Shown in pieces: positions 10,348 through 22,439 of a DNA stretch of 64,000 nt. Positions within the stretch are counted from its first letter, which is position 1; every line of letters begins with the position of its first letter. The notes beneath the pieces are model-generated. The model worked only from the letters and a program-made list of their open reading frames with translations, had not been told where the DNA came from and ran no database searches. The stretch comes from Datisca glomerata (lineage: Eukaryota > Streptophyta > Magnoliopsida > Cucurbitales > Datiscaceae), in assembly GCA_003255025.1 (NCBI GenBank), contig QANY01008725.1:806001-870000 (forward strand), in the 5' to 3' direction. The translations under genes and the position numbers were made by a program.

Positions 10348-11888
10348 ATGGAGTCACCACCTGTGTTTAAGGTAATTGATGACGGACATGGGAATTTAGT
10401 ATTCCAGCAAACTCCACCTTCCTTCACAGATGATCCTGATAGAGTTTTCAATAACGTTGCTGAAGGATTTAATACTGCTGTCAAATGGGGTGTGGTAGCT
10501 TCTGCTGGTAAGTTAAAATCTACGCTTCTTCTTCTTTTTTCTTGTTCTCTGATTCTCGCTTTCTGAAACTGAAATGCAAAACTTCAACTATCTAAAGCTA
10601 GTTTTTTACAGTTTCAGGAGTAGTACTAACCATAGCTATAGTAGCAATTGCATATGCAATCATCGACTGCTTGAAAAGGACAGGAAGATCTAATCCATCT
10701 TATACCCAGTTAGCCACAAGTGACACTGATAAATCCAACTCGACTTCTTCAAACGACATATCAATAACCATACCAGGAGTAATTCCGACAGCTCCAGACT
10801 CACAGCTCGAGTTTCCAACAATGGAGATGTTCTTAAGCAACATGGCAAGGGAGAGACCAATCAGGTTCTCACCTCAGCAAATAGCGAGATACACAGACGA
10901 CTATGGCACCGTACTGGGTTCGGGAGGATTCGGGGTAGTCTTCAAAGGAGAATTGCCAAATGGAATTCAAGTTGCTGTAAAAGTTCTCAACAACAACTTA
11001 GAAAAGCAAGTTGAACAGCAATTCATGGCTGAAGTTAGCACTATAGGAAGAACTTACCATATCAATCTAGTGAAACTCTATGGCTTTTGCTTTACCTCCT
11101 CCTTAAAAGCTCTTGTTTATGAGTACATGGAGAATGGCTCCCTTGACACATTTCTCTTCAGCAAAACCCGGCAAGTCGAGTACGATAAGCTTAATCGCAT
11201 AGCAATCGGTACAGCAAAAGGGTTAGCCTATTTGCATGAAGAATGTCAAAAGAGAATCATTCATTATGATATAAAGCCAGGGAATGTACTACTTGACAAG
11301 AATATGAACCCAAAGGTTGCAGACTTTGGACTGGCAAAGCTTTGCAACATAGAAAGCACACGCGTACTATTGTCGGACCGAAGAGGAACACCCGGATACG
11401 CTGCCCCGGAGCTCTGGAAGCCTTATCCGATGACCCATAAGTGTGATGTGTACAGTTTCGGGATGCTTCTCTTCGAGGTTGTAGGACGAAGACGCAACTA
11501 TGACGATAATATCCTAGAGTCACGCCAGTGGCTTCCGAGATGGACATGGGACGTGTATAACAACGGTGAAATAGAGTCGATGTTGAGAATGTGCGGGATC
11601 GAAGAGAAGGATGTGAAGAAAGGGGAGAAGATGTTAATGGTGGCTCTTTGGTGCGTTCAGTATTCAGCAGAAGTGAGACCAACGATGAGTACAGTGGTGA
11701 AGATGTTGGAAGGAGATGTGGAAGTTCCTCCGCCACCTTTTCCTTTCGAGTATGCGGAATCTCCTGGAAAATGTTCTGAGGATTCAAGTTTTTCTTCATC
11801 AATAGAGACAGATGCTTCTCAGCAATCTTGTTCAAAGCCTTTGATGGGAGCATTAGAAATTGAAATAGTTAGCTCCACAGAGATATAA
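10348..11888 (+). CDS. membrane receptor-like Ser/Thr kinase (LRK10-like/S-domain-like kinase clade)
   Basis: Two exons, 10348-10507 and 10612-11888, joined across a 104-bp GT-AG intron (donor GTAAGT, acceptor TTTTTTACAG), give 478 residues. Residues 1-46 form a short N-terminal segment without a clear signal peptide. A single membrane helix spans about 47-71, split by the intron. A Ser/Thr-rich juxtamembrane part follows, then a kinase domain. The Gly loop GSGGFG is at 156-161, VAVK Lys at 177, the catalytic loop HYDIKPGN from 271, DFG at 291-293 and APE at 318-320. The catalytic Arg is Tyr (HYD), so it is a non-RD kinase, a class often linked to immune receptors. The lectin/PAN or GUB_WAK ectodomain of related kinases is absent. 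It probably phosphorylates Ser/Thr at the plasma membrane. The ligand and exact orthologue cannot be told. Confidence 0.88.
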
Positions 11889-13536
11889 AAGAAAATTAAT
11901 TCTCCCTTTCTTTATGTTTCTGTCCACTCAATGCTTTTGGATTGTATAGAAAAATTTCTTCAATCATAAGTGCATAAGCATGTCTGTATCTGTAATGTAT
12001 ATCTTATGTTCTTTAGGACCAACCCTGGCGGTGAGCCTCACTGTTATTCCAATCCAATATTAATGTCGTGGAGTATGTGAACTGTAGGTAATCTACTCAG
12101 CCATTTTTTATACCAAAAAAAGACGAGAAAATAAATGAAATGATATTGTTTTTCAACAAAATTTGATATCTAAGAGTGTATTTACTAATAATATTCAACA
12201 AGTATTTTAATAAAAAAATTGAAACCGGTTTAAAAACAGCTCTCAAGATCAACTGAGACTGAAATACATGTTTACCGAACTTATTTTCGAGTAATTTTTC
12301 TAAAACATTAAACCAAATTTAGTACACCGCATGTTTATCATCTTCTTTTTAATACACCATATTTAGTACACCATATTGGATTTCCTATGTGTGTTAAAGG
12401 GCTTTTGCCGTGAGTAGGTGTGGGCTAATCCAGTGATGGTGTGATTTAGGTCTATACAATCAAGGGGAAACCAATTTAATTCACATAATTTAAGTAAATA
12501 GTAACGATCAAATAGTCCGTGTTAAAAGAATCATCAAAATTTCTCACAAGTATAAAAAATAAAAAATAGTCACCACACGTATTTCAAAATAAAAAAAATT
12601 ATGTGCTCAAAAACATTTTGGCACCACCTGCAAAAATTTCCTCAAGTAGTCAATTGTTTGTATAATATACATAGTACATATAAGATATACCTACAATAAA
12701 TTTTCTATATGTTATAAATCTTATATAAACTTTCTGAACATTACACTCAAATTTCACTGGACGTGGGGCTCGTTTTGTGGCATCGAAATTTATTTTTTTA
12801 GAATATGGGTGACTATTTTTATTTTTGTTTTATCTTGACTATGATAACTTTTTTTCTTAAAATGACATATTCTTGATGTTCTCCTTTAAGTAAATAGAAA
12901 TATATTATTTAGACACATTTTAAATACAAATTTATCTACAACTATAAGATCATCATATATTGCATTTTTCTATATATTATAACTAATCTATAAACCTTTC
13001 ATTATTATATGTAACTATCTCATTCTCCCTATTCCATCTCCCTCTCCCGCCAAAAATCTCTATTATGCATAATGTGTGTATATGCGTGAAAGACATATAA
13101 TTGATATTCCAGTTAAAACTATTATAGTGAGAATTATTATATAAACAATATTCACTATGTTTGTAATTATATTAATGTTTGTTATTTTTCACAAAATTAT
13201 CAATATTATTGAAACTATTAAAGAATCGAACCAATCAAACTGAACTGAACTAATCCCTTCATAATTATTAATCGCTGTTATCTTACAATTTCAATATCGA
13301 TCAGTGAAAACTCAAGCAATTGAACATATAGTTCAACAAGAGGAGATACATGCATAATAAATATAATCTAATTGATGCACAGCACTTAAGAAATTAAGTA
13401 AAACTATCGTTACGTTAAAACTTTTCAAATAGACATTAAATTTTTTTATGGACAACCAGTAAGGTAAGCCATTTGCGGGTCATTCTGTTTACGTTTTTGT
13501 ACTGATTATAATTACTGATTTGTAATTTAAGAAAAA
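11889..13536. other. 3' flank of the kinase gene and AT-rich intergenic DNA
   Basis: The first 100-200 bp after the stop probably hold the kinase 3' UTR. The rest is AT-rich with no gene, RNA or classified element recognised. Confidence 0.4.
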
Positions 13537-13610
13537 GTAACCAAGTATCGATCACATGTAGATTTGGGGGTCATTCTGGCTATATTAGGGATAATAGTAT
13601 AACAAAATTA
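13537..13610 (+). repeat. direct repeat, left copy
   Basis: About 74 bp ending TTAGGGATAATAGTATAACA then AAATTA, repeated with a few substitutions at 17859-17932. The two copies are 4.3 kb apart with several elements between them. Confidence 0.75.
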
Positions 13611-13763
13611 TTTTTGCATGAGAAAGTCTTCGTACCGTGCCGATATGATACCGGATACCTTAAATGTGTCTGAAAATTATATCCCAAATGTATTGAACAA
13701 TAAATTACCAATAACATTTAAGATATTACAAAAGCGTTGTAAATATCATAAATCTGTTATCAC

Positions 13764-14285
13764 CACTACAAAAACTTTTTTTCACAAAGCTCATTTAAAA
13801 AGATGACGACGGCTGTAATTAATACTTCGTAAAAGATTAAGAAGTGCTCTTTTTATATGTGGATGACACTAAAAGTAGAACTTTATTACTATGGTGGATC
13901 AATGCAACATCATAATAATAAATATTGTATTTATCACGACGTTGCGAGAGGCCACCGTCGTCGTAATATACAAATCCATTAAAATATATATATATATAGC
14001 GATGGCAAGGAAATGTACCGTTGCAATATACTTATCACCATCATTCATGACGTTGCAATAGATAAACATGGATTAATTTCATTCTCTCTTCCCATTTCAC
14101 TCTCCCTCTCTCTTCTCACATAGCTTCCATCCCTATTGATAGCTTCGTCCTAGGACACTATTCCACCGTCACGAAAATTTCAATGATTTTTCATGGTACC
14201 GCTTTGTACAACGTTGCAATGACTGTCATATAGATTATCTTTTACAATGGTGATTCACCGTTGTGAAAAACATTTTTTGTAGCAG
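13764..14285. mobile_element. small non-autonomous CACTA-like MITE
   Basis: It starts CACTACAAAAAC followed by a T run and TCACAA, and ends TTGTGAAAAAC then a T run and TTTGTAGCAG, an imperfect terminal inverted repeat of roughly 25 bp. The interior contains ACGACGG- and CGTCGT-type subterminal motifs and no coding sequence. The last bases differ from CACTA termini, so the family is tentative. Confidence 0.55.
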
Positions 14286-14406
14286 AATGTTAACACTACA
14301 ATGTTCAACATATTTAAAATATCTTAGTACCATACCAACTCGATATCGTAGCATCTATCATTTTGTATTAGTGATTATAATTATTGATTTATAGTTTATT
14401 GAAGAT

Positions 14407-14433
14407 CTAGAGAGAGGTCTCACCTCTCTCTAG
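14407..14433. repeat. perfect 27-bp palindrome
   Basis: CTAGAGAGAGGT, a 3-base loop, then ACCTCTCTCTAG. The stem can extend a few more bases on both sides with one bulge. Confidence 0.8.
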
Positions 14434-14497
14434 AGTCTTCTCTCCCAACCTAACCCTAGTAGCAGAATGGTCCTTGTTTTACTCTCCATCAAGCCTG

Positions 14498-14523
14498 GCC
14501 CTGAGCTCCGCCGAGCTCAGGGC
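14498..14523. repeat. perfect 26-bp palindrome
   Basis: GCCCTGAGCTC, a 4-base CGCC loop, then GAGCTCAGGGC: a GC-rich 11-bp stem. Confidence 0.8.
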
Positions 14524-15870
14524 TGGGCTCCACCTTTCTTTCAGACGACCGCTTATGGGAGTTTGAAGAGTTGTTACATGGTATCTCGACGGTAATGCAT
14601 CCCACCGTCACACGGCCATCTTGTCCTTCCTACTGATGGGCCTATTATCGATCATCTTCACCTGGTTGTGGTCTCTTATAGATGGGTTTCAATTTAGGCA
14701 ATTTGAGGTTTGGATCCAATGTTTGTATTGGTTGAGGCATTTAGGTCGTATTAATCTCGAGGTGCTCTGGTGAGACACGAGGTTAGCCTCGATTTTTCAG
14801 AGTTTCATCTTCTAACCTCAAGTTCCTAAGGTCGTCAGAATAGGAGCTCGATTTACCCTATTTTTTACGCGTGCTTGGTCGTTGCTTCCCCTAGGGCTGT
14901 TACTAGATCTAGCTGGGATGGGGAGGTTCTTCTTCCCAGACTAGCCATCTCCCTTCCATCATCATGTGTTGTTCTTGTCTCTTTTTCTGAACCTCGTCGG
15001 TGCTTGAGGTTCGAATTTCGCTGTGACTACGTCTCCTCATCGAGTTGGTCTTCCAAATCTGAGTTTTGGTAATTGTATTGGTGGCCTGAACACTACTAGT
15101 TGGGGTCGTATCTAGCCATTTCCACCATTGTCGAGGATTCTCAGTGTCGTCACTCGATTAGTTTTGTTATGTGGTATCGGTCTTTTTTCGATTCTTGGTT
15201 ATGTGTTTGCCCTGCTTTTGTGTGTGCAGGTTAGCTTGTCTGTGTGTTTTGGTATACCTTGGTGACCGTTTGAGGTGTTAAGCGGGGTGATGGACTGCGT
15301 TGGTTTGATGGTTGATTGTTGTGTTATGTTGTGGCTAGGGTAATTTTTCTTTGATTTGGTTATGTCTGTAATTTTCCTTTGTGATTTCTTCGTATCTGTC
15401 TAGTCATGTATCTTGTAATTAGTCACTCCTTGTTTTGCGGTATTGTATGCTTATATTGTCTTTCTAACTTTCAGCTCTAGCATTATAGTGCTTGTTGTAT
15501 GTCTGGGATCACTACAAGAAAATGGTATTTTGCGGCGGTTTTACTGCGGCGGTTATAGCAACCGCGTAAAAAAATAGTAAAATTTTAGTGGTAGTTTTTA
15601 TAAACCGCCGCTAAAGATATACTTTTCGTGGCGGTTTTGGTAAAACCGCCGCTATACATTACAAGAAATCGGTGTGGTTTTAAAAACCGTCGCTAAAAGT
15701 TCTTTTGAAACCCCATTTCCCTTCCTCGCGTCTTTTCCCTTGAAACCTAAAAGCTGCGACTTTCCAGAGGTGCCTAACTCGAAAAATTCTAAGCCTGTGA
15801 TTTTTTTCAAATTCTCTCTTCTTCTTCGATTTCACTAGAATATTAGGGACTCTGAACTGGCAATTTAGGT

Positions 15871-15951
15871 AATCTCCTTCTTCTTCTTCTTCTTCTTCGT
15901 TCTTTCTTCTTCTTCTTCTTCTTCATTCTTTCTTCTTCTTCGTTCTTTCAT
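15871..15951 (+). repeat. CTT/TTC trinucleotide microsatellite
   Basis: Interrupted run of CTT triplets inside the CACTA-like element. Pyrimidine runs like this are common in plant 5' leaders, which fits captured gene sequence. Confidence 0.8.
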
Positions 15952-16171
15952 TTCGATTTCAGTAATATCTTCAATTCTGAGGCATATTGTTCACTGATTT
16001 ATTGTCGTTTCTGAGCTATTACAGTGTGATAATAGTTGTTTCTGATTTATTGTTGTATTCTGATTTGAAGATCATTACAGATGATTAGGTGGTTTGGTTT
16101 TGATAATTAATTTTTCTTTAACATTACTTAGAACCTATATATATGCATTTTCCTCCTCTTAATGACCTAAG

Positions 16172-16301
16172 TTCCTCGGGCATCTGCTAGTGATGTCACA
16201 TTCGGGATGGGATTATTTAATGGGAGAGGAAGTCTCGGTCCAGGTCTTCATCAAGCCTTTAAAGTAATTGGTGAAAGTCGAGCAAGTGACATATTGCTAA
16301 G
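16172..16301 (+). pseudogene. possible captured exon inside the CACTA element
   Basis: The stretch is bounded by an AG at 16170-16171 and a GT at 16302-16303, and one frame starting at 16174 is open for 42 codons. Its translation includes SDVTFGMGLFNGRGSLGPG and then FKVIGESRASDILL, which looks protein-like next to the AT-rich surroundings. The CTT-rich leader-like sequence lies upstream. The source gene is not recognised. CACTA elements are known to carry host gene pieces, but this case is inference only. Confidence 0.3.
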
Positions 16302-17858
16302 GTTTTTTTACTCTTGCCAAAATGGGGCTGTTTTGATTTTCTTTACAGAGTTTTAAACTTGCTTGGCCCTCAATTTCACTAAACTAAGTATATTTCATTT
16401 TTATGCCTTTTGATTTTGAAGTTGAATATAATCTGAAATATCAAACACTTCTTTTAGATGCTTGTAAGCATGTTTTATTGTGATCGTGGATAGAAAAACC
16501 TTATGAAGATGTTGGGAAAATGGGACTGTTTTGATGTTCTGATAGTAGACTCTCATTATTACTCATAAATGGTCATTAACTTGTCTTAATATGACTAAAC
16601 TATTAAACTATTTAAGCTAAACCAATCTTCAACTATTAAACTTTTGTCAGGAGCATATAGCTATCTCTAGCAGATCCATATGATATATGAATGACATATT
16701 TTTTATTCACAAATGTGACCTTCTTAAAGAAATTATGTTATCGGTCAGTAATAGAAAATAGGCCTGCATTTGTACCTGACAAAAGTTTAGACTGTGTAGA
16801 GCTATTGATTTACGACCATAATATAGTCATGTTAAGGTCAAAGGATGAAATGGAGTAAACCTTAGGATATGAAGTATATAATTGCCTCACCTAAGGAATG
16901 AGAAAATAACCAAAAACTCCAACACAACACCATCCGCATCACTAATTAACACATACTAACATTGGATATGGATGCCTATAGTAGGATGAGCATATTCTTT
17001 TTGTTTTTCATCGTAGGGGTTCATTTTTATTTTTACCCTTGATTTTGCTAACAGTAGTTTTGATTTTCTTTTTTAAAGTAGTAGTGATTTTCTCCCTTTC
17101 TTTTCTGGCCAATTTACAGGTTTCAAATGCTAAAACTTTAACGAGCTGAGGTGGTAACAGAGTCATTTCTATCTCGTTTGATTCTATATTTGGGATGCAC
17201 CTTTTCCTAGAGTAGTGAGAGGAACATAAAGATTAGAAAATAAGCTGAGCTAAAATTAGCTTGCAATTACATTACTTGGTTCATGTTCATTAAATAGACA
17301 TATGTTATTACTTTATATTTTTATTTTGCTTTACAATTAATATGCAGTTTATTAATTATATTGAATCACATGTTTTTCTACATTGAATCATAAATTGATG
17401 TTGGCATTTAGAATTGATTGCTTATATTTTTGTTCTGTCTTTAGAATTGCTTGCTTATATTTTTGTTCTTCATTTAGAATTGCTTGCTTTATATTTTTTA
17501 CTTGTTATCACTAAAAAGAGAAGGCTAAATACTGAGACACTCTTCATTTTAAATTCACCTTATGGCGGCGGTTCCATCGTCATATATTTTGTAAATTTAA
17601 TAATTTAGCCGCAGTTTTAAACCACCACTAAATGTAAAAACAAACCGCCGGCAAAAGTGTATTTTGTCGGCGATCCTCTGGCGGTTGACAAAACCACCAC
17701 CCAAAATCTTTACGGCGGTCGATTTAGCGGCGATTTTATAACCGTCGCATAAACTTTTTTTCGCGGAAAAAGACGTCGTAGACGATTTTTCTTGTAATGA
17801 GTATATCCATTGTATAAGCGTAATCTTTTTTATTAATCTATTTATCTTTGACAAAAAC

Positions 17859-17932
17859 GTTAACCAAGCATCAATGGATGTAGATTAGGATGTCTTTTTG
17901 GCTACATTAGGGATAATAGTATAACAAAATTA
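17859..17932 (+). repeat. direct repeat, right copy
   Basis: Partner of 13537-13610, lying just outside the right end of the CACTA-like element. Confidence 0.75.
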
Positions 17933-20070
17933 TCCAAAAGTATTTCTCTCTTCATTCTAATTATTCATTAATTAACAATCATTAAAATGTAATATAGGAT
18001 AAATACAATTGAAATTAACTTTAAATTAGTTTGACAAAAAGGCCTAAAAAAACTTTCTCACCCATCATTCCTTTTAGTACACTAGCAATTAGATATTAGA
18101 AATAAGCACCTCTATATTTTCCATCAAACACGTTGAAAGATTTTCCACAATATTAGTTTATAATTATAGTGGTTTCAAAGTGTATTTAACAGTTTTGAAG
18201 TATTTTCAATTACCATAAGCAATTGCCTTTTCTTAAGCTTTTTCCCATAATTCCAATCATAGCATTTAATGTAACATGAAATTTAATAGTATTACTGAAC
18301 TAATAAAAAAATCAATTCATTTTGACAAATGATATGTCAATGAATCATAAAAAATGTCAATATCTCATTATTATGCCATTTTTCAATCATTTCAGTACCT
18401 ACATTTCTTCATTATCACATATTTAATCAAATAGTTGGAGTTATGATCGATGTTTTTCTTTTATTAAATGTACATTATAATAATATGAGATGAGAGATTT
18501 ATAATGACTTGAACCTGCTTCATTAAAAAAATAGGGGGAGAGATTTAAATAACTAAATCAATTTCAATACATTTTTTTATTTTTTTATAATCTATAACTT
18601 TGTCGTGATAGTTTTAGTAGGCCAAGTGTGATAATGATATAAATGTATGTTAAATAATAGTGATCTATAGAAATAAAGACTAGATGCAGCTAAAAACTGA
18701 AGAGTGAAAGCCAAGGCAACCCAACCATGACAAACATAAATCCTCAAAATTGTCCATTATACAATTATTAAGTAAAGGACCACTTTCTTTGAGTACTTTT
18801 TTTGTCCATTTAGTAATTACTTTCACATATGACGACCACTAACATGAGTGTTATAGTTTCTAGGCGGCTATACGTACACATATATAATAAAATATACAAA
18901 TATATCATGTTCAAGAGATTTAAATGGTTCGGTTAGTTTTTCAAAATCTAATTAAGCCTCAGATTTAATTTTTTTTAGATTAAAAAATATATTATTATGA
19001 ATTTATTTAAAATGTTAAAAAATAAATCAACATTATCTATAATAAATTATTTAAAATGTTTAAATAAGAAACTCGATTGATATTTATAAATAATAAAAAC
19101 AAACACTTCAAAGACAATAATGATGGCTTCCAACGATGCTTAAACACAAGCATGCTGCGAGTCTTCTTCATCACTTAGAATACTAACAATCATTGTCTTC
19201 TTGTTACGTGAAAAAAAATGGGCTAAAAGGAAGAACTCTTTCAAATCCTTTGTTCAAAGACAGTTTCGTTTTCTCACTTTTTAATATTCTTCAAGAAAGT
19301 TGACCGATATCATATGGCTCCACACACTTTCTGTCTTATTTGATAATATTCCCCTCCTCCTAATTCTATGAACTGAAATGATTTCATCATCCAAATAAAA
19401 CAATTAAAGACTCTAAATTCTAAATATTCTACAGGGTTGTAGACTAAATGATCGACTTCTTATAAATCCACACACTAATTTGTTTCTTGTATATTTTCTT
19501 ACCTAAGTTTAGTTTCTAACAGAGAAGATTGTCTCCTGATTTTTTGTTAAAAATAAAATATATAACAACCGAAATATTTACAATATACAATGGATAATAG
19601 CTCATGTAAATGAATTTCTTCCTCTATTGTATTCTGGGAACAGAATGTGTAAATGAATTTTTGAGAATTGAAAAAGAAAAGAGAGGGAAGTAATCGAGTA
19701 GTTTATATTGATTCCAATTGCCTTTGTTTGACACATATGAAGGTATTTATAGGCCTTCTCCTATGTGACCGTTTACAATCGTTTAATGAGATATAATGAA
19801 TATTTTATGTGATTATGGTCGTGGATCAAATTGCGGAGAGAAGTATAACTGTCACTATCGGATTTCATTCTCTTTTGATTGTCACATCATACTCGGTTGA
19901 CTTCATCTTCCTTCATATTCCCCCATGTTGTCCTTTTTAGTTTTCTTTGCAAATTGGTGATCCACTACTGCATGGGTTAACCAACCTAGTACACCTCAGG
20001 AAACTAGAGGGCCAGAAAACCCTACCACCCAACAAAAATCAAGGAAAACTATATATCTAACTAAAAGGAC
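17933..20070. other. AT-rich intergenic DNA
   Basis: No coding region, RNA gene or classified element is seen across about 2.1 kb. Confidence 0.45.
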
Positions 20071-20502
20071 GATGGTCAGTTTATAAGTGTGAGAGAAAAT
20101 TTCATCTCTCAAACTAGTTTTTAAGGTTGAGAAAGCCCAATAATACTCAACAATGATTTCAAAGCTAGGTCTAAGTTTATCCAATAAATCTATAGCCCAA
20201 TCCAGTGAAGTGAGTCATTGACCCTCTAACTCATAACCTGATGTGTGGTGAATCCAGGTGAAGTAAGTTGTTGGCTCACCAACTCACAGTCCGATGTATG
20301 GTGCTCTAGGTTAAGCGAGTCGACAGTTACCTGACTCTGGACCCGATGGTTAGTGAATCTAGGCAGAGCGAGTCGATGATTATCCAACTCAGGACCTGAT
20401 GTGTGACGAGAGAGATTGTTGGATAAACTTAAACATGTCTCTGGTACCAGTGTTGGGTGCTATTGGGCTTTTTCCTCATACTTATAAACTGATTATCAGT
20501 CT
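20071..20502. mobile_element. inverted-repeat element around a 52/53-bp tandem array
   Basis: The left arm (20071-20190) and right arm (20411-20502) are imperfect inverted repeats. Shared blocks include CAGTTTATAAGT, AAAGCCCAATA, CCAACA-type sequence and TAAGTTTATCCAA. Between them are four copies of a 52-53-bp unit. Beyond the right arm, to about 20533, lies a TTCCACAACCGATGTGAGAT motif that has no partner on the left. No protein is encoded. It resembles a MITE or foldback structure; the family is not identified. Confidence 0.6.
20205..20408 (+). repeat. four copies of a 52/53-bp tandem repeat
   Basis: Units start near 20205, 20258, 20310 and 20363. Each has a GTGAAG- or GAGCGAGTCG-like start, an ACTCA core, a CCGATG or CCTGATG motif and a GAATCTAGG-like end. 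Confidence 0.75.
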
Positions 20503-20533
20503 CTTCCACAACCGATGTGAGATAAACCCAACA

Positions 20534-21673
20534 CTTATCAACAATTCAGAGATTTAGACAAAAATCTGGATTCTTTCTAGGAAGTGTATGTGTATATAGA
20601 AACATAAAGTCACTTAGAATTATGAATGAGAATTTGTTAAAAAGTCTTATGGTATAACTTCAAAAGGTTAGCTTTTAGTATGTGTTAGGTTCCGAGATTT
20701 TAACATGTAAGCCTGAAAACTGTTAATGTGCCAAACACATGAACATTTAATATTATAGTAGGAGGAATATTGTTGATGTAATGGTTTAGATATCCCGTTC
20801 TCATGTCATGTCTTTTTCTATATGAGTTAAGCCTCAAATATTTAACAAAAATAATTAATGGCTCATCTAATCGTGATTTAAAAATGAGCAACTGGAAATT
20901 TTAAAATAAGATAAACAACATTTTCAAAATATTTTTAATATCTGAAAACGTGTTTGATAATCTATAATATATTAAAAGTGGCATGCTTAGGAGAATTATT
21001 TCTTGACAACTTTATCCATATATGTTTTTACTAATCTTATAATACCCCTTAAAAGTATATGACGCTCTTATTAGTTGGTGTTAGTATTGAATAAAATAAG
21101 TAATAAAATTCTCATTTATATTCTCTCTCATTAACTTTGAGAAAAAATTAATATCCCATTAATGTGTGTCATTGAACAATAATTAATCGTGGAGATTGAC
21201 CGGTTATTTTTGAATTTCATATTTAAATAATAACTATAATGGTTTAAAAAATTATAATAATAGCAATTATAAATAATTACTAAACTAATAATAGGTTATT
21301 TCATAATAGTAATAGTATACACATGTACTATATAAACTACAATCTATTTATAATTTATCATATTCATAATATATAATATGTAAAAATAAATAGAAAAATA
21401 ATTACAGACAATTTCTGCACATATTATTTGTAAAATCTCAAAAATGATCATCTAACTATATAGTTATATGGTTGGTAATTTTTTATTATAATTTTATGTA
21501 CTTGAATACATGTGCACACACATATATAAGTTATATAAAAAATAGAGAGATAGATAATGAAATAATCCTTATATAAGTATACTAATATATGATAATTTTG
21601 TAACACGACACATTTCATATATTAGACTTTATACCTAGTTCATGTGCAACGTGAACATGTAAAAAATACTCAC
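20534..21673. other. AT-rich intergenic DNA
   Basis: Very AT-rich and without recognisable genes, up to the left LTR of the Gypsy element. Confidence 0.45.
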
Positions 21674-22412
21674 TCCTACATTGATAAGGTGAGCCAACCA
21701 AAGGGCTCACGGGGAGTCGTAGGAAAGCGGAAATGAGAAAGAAGACTGACGTCGCAAGACACTTGTAAGCAAATGGGAGGGACCAACACCTCGAGAATGG
21801 GAAGAGCATCAGAACGGGAAAAAGGTGATTAGTTAATGGCCTGCGCCTTCAAGAATGGGAAAATACTAAGGGAACCCACGCATTTGGAATGGAAAGAGGA
21901 ACATGAGACTCGGAGAACTACCCTGAATGGGCAAGGCACTCGCTGAACTAAGCAAGCTGGGAACGGATGAAAGGGGTCCAGAATGACACTCAAGTGACAT
22001 GATTGATTAGGTATCTGAATTACTTGGATGAGACAGGATGGTAGGCCGCTTAGTGGCTACGACTGACCGGCTCGAACCACAAGAAATTGTCAAGTGACTG
22101 TGACTGATTGGTGGCAGAATGAGATAAATGAAAATAATGAATAAGGAAGAGAGAGCCATAGCTAGCAGAAACGTCCCCTCCATTTTATTATTATTCTAAT
22201 CAACTCATGTAAACCATGAAGCTTATATAAAGGCCAGTGTGTTAAATGAAACACAGGCATTCAATACAACTCAAGCAAATAGAACTTAGAGCATTTACTC
22301 CTTACATTCTCTTGTTCTTAAACTCTCTCTCCCCCTCATTAATATTCATATAAATCAACGTTTATCAATACTTTTTCCTTTGATCCCTGGTTAACTGAAA
22401 AAATCATTTACA
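21674..22412 (+). repeat. Gypsy 5' LTR
   Basis: 739-bp direct repeat of 29900-30697. It ends ATTTACA directly before TTTTGGTGTTCTCGTTGAG, the expected place of the primer-binding site. The priming tRNA was not assigned. The 5' terminal bases are mutated compared with the TGTAACG start of the 3' copy. Confidence 0.85.
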
Positions 22413-22439
22413 TTTTGGTGTTCTCGTTGAGAGTTGAGA

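Larger units (their letters stand above)
14395..15509. other. unclassified GC-richer block with two strong hairpins
   Basis: This 1.1-kb block is clearly richer in G+C than its surroundings and abuts the CACTA-like element. It contains two near-perfect palindromes, at 14407-14433 and 14498-14523. A short open frame at 14875-15072 has no known domain. It could be the 5' part of a retroelement or captured host sequence. No RT, tRNA-derived promoter or poly(A) end was recognised. Confidence 0.35.
15510..17799. mobile_element. non-autonomous CACTA (EnSpm-type) element
   Basis: The left end reads CACTACAAGAAAATGG and the right end TTTTTCTTGTAATG, a terminal inverted repeat typical of plant CACTA elements with one change in the right terminal base run. 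Both ends have arrays of subterminal GGCGGTTTTA / AAACCGCCGC motifs (15530-15690 and 17560-17760), where a CACTA transposase would bind. No transposase is encoded. The interior includes a CTT microsatellite and a possible captured exon. The flanking 3 bp (GAT and AGT) do not match as a target duplication. Confidence 0.8.

Noticed and set aside
11257..11853. 198-codon open frame on the minus strand
   Set aside because: It lies opposite the kinase domain exon; its translation has no domain and it is a shadow of the real gene.
13618..13806. 62-codon plus-strand open frame
   Set aside because: It runs into the MITE terminus at 13764 and has no recognisable domain.
14875..15072. 65-codon plus-strand open frame
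   Set aside because: No domain; base composition of the GC-richer block alone can explain it.
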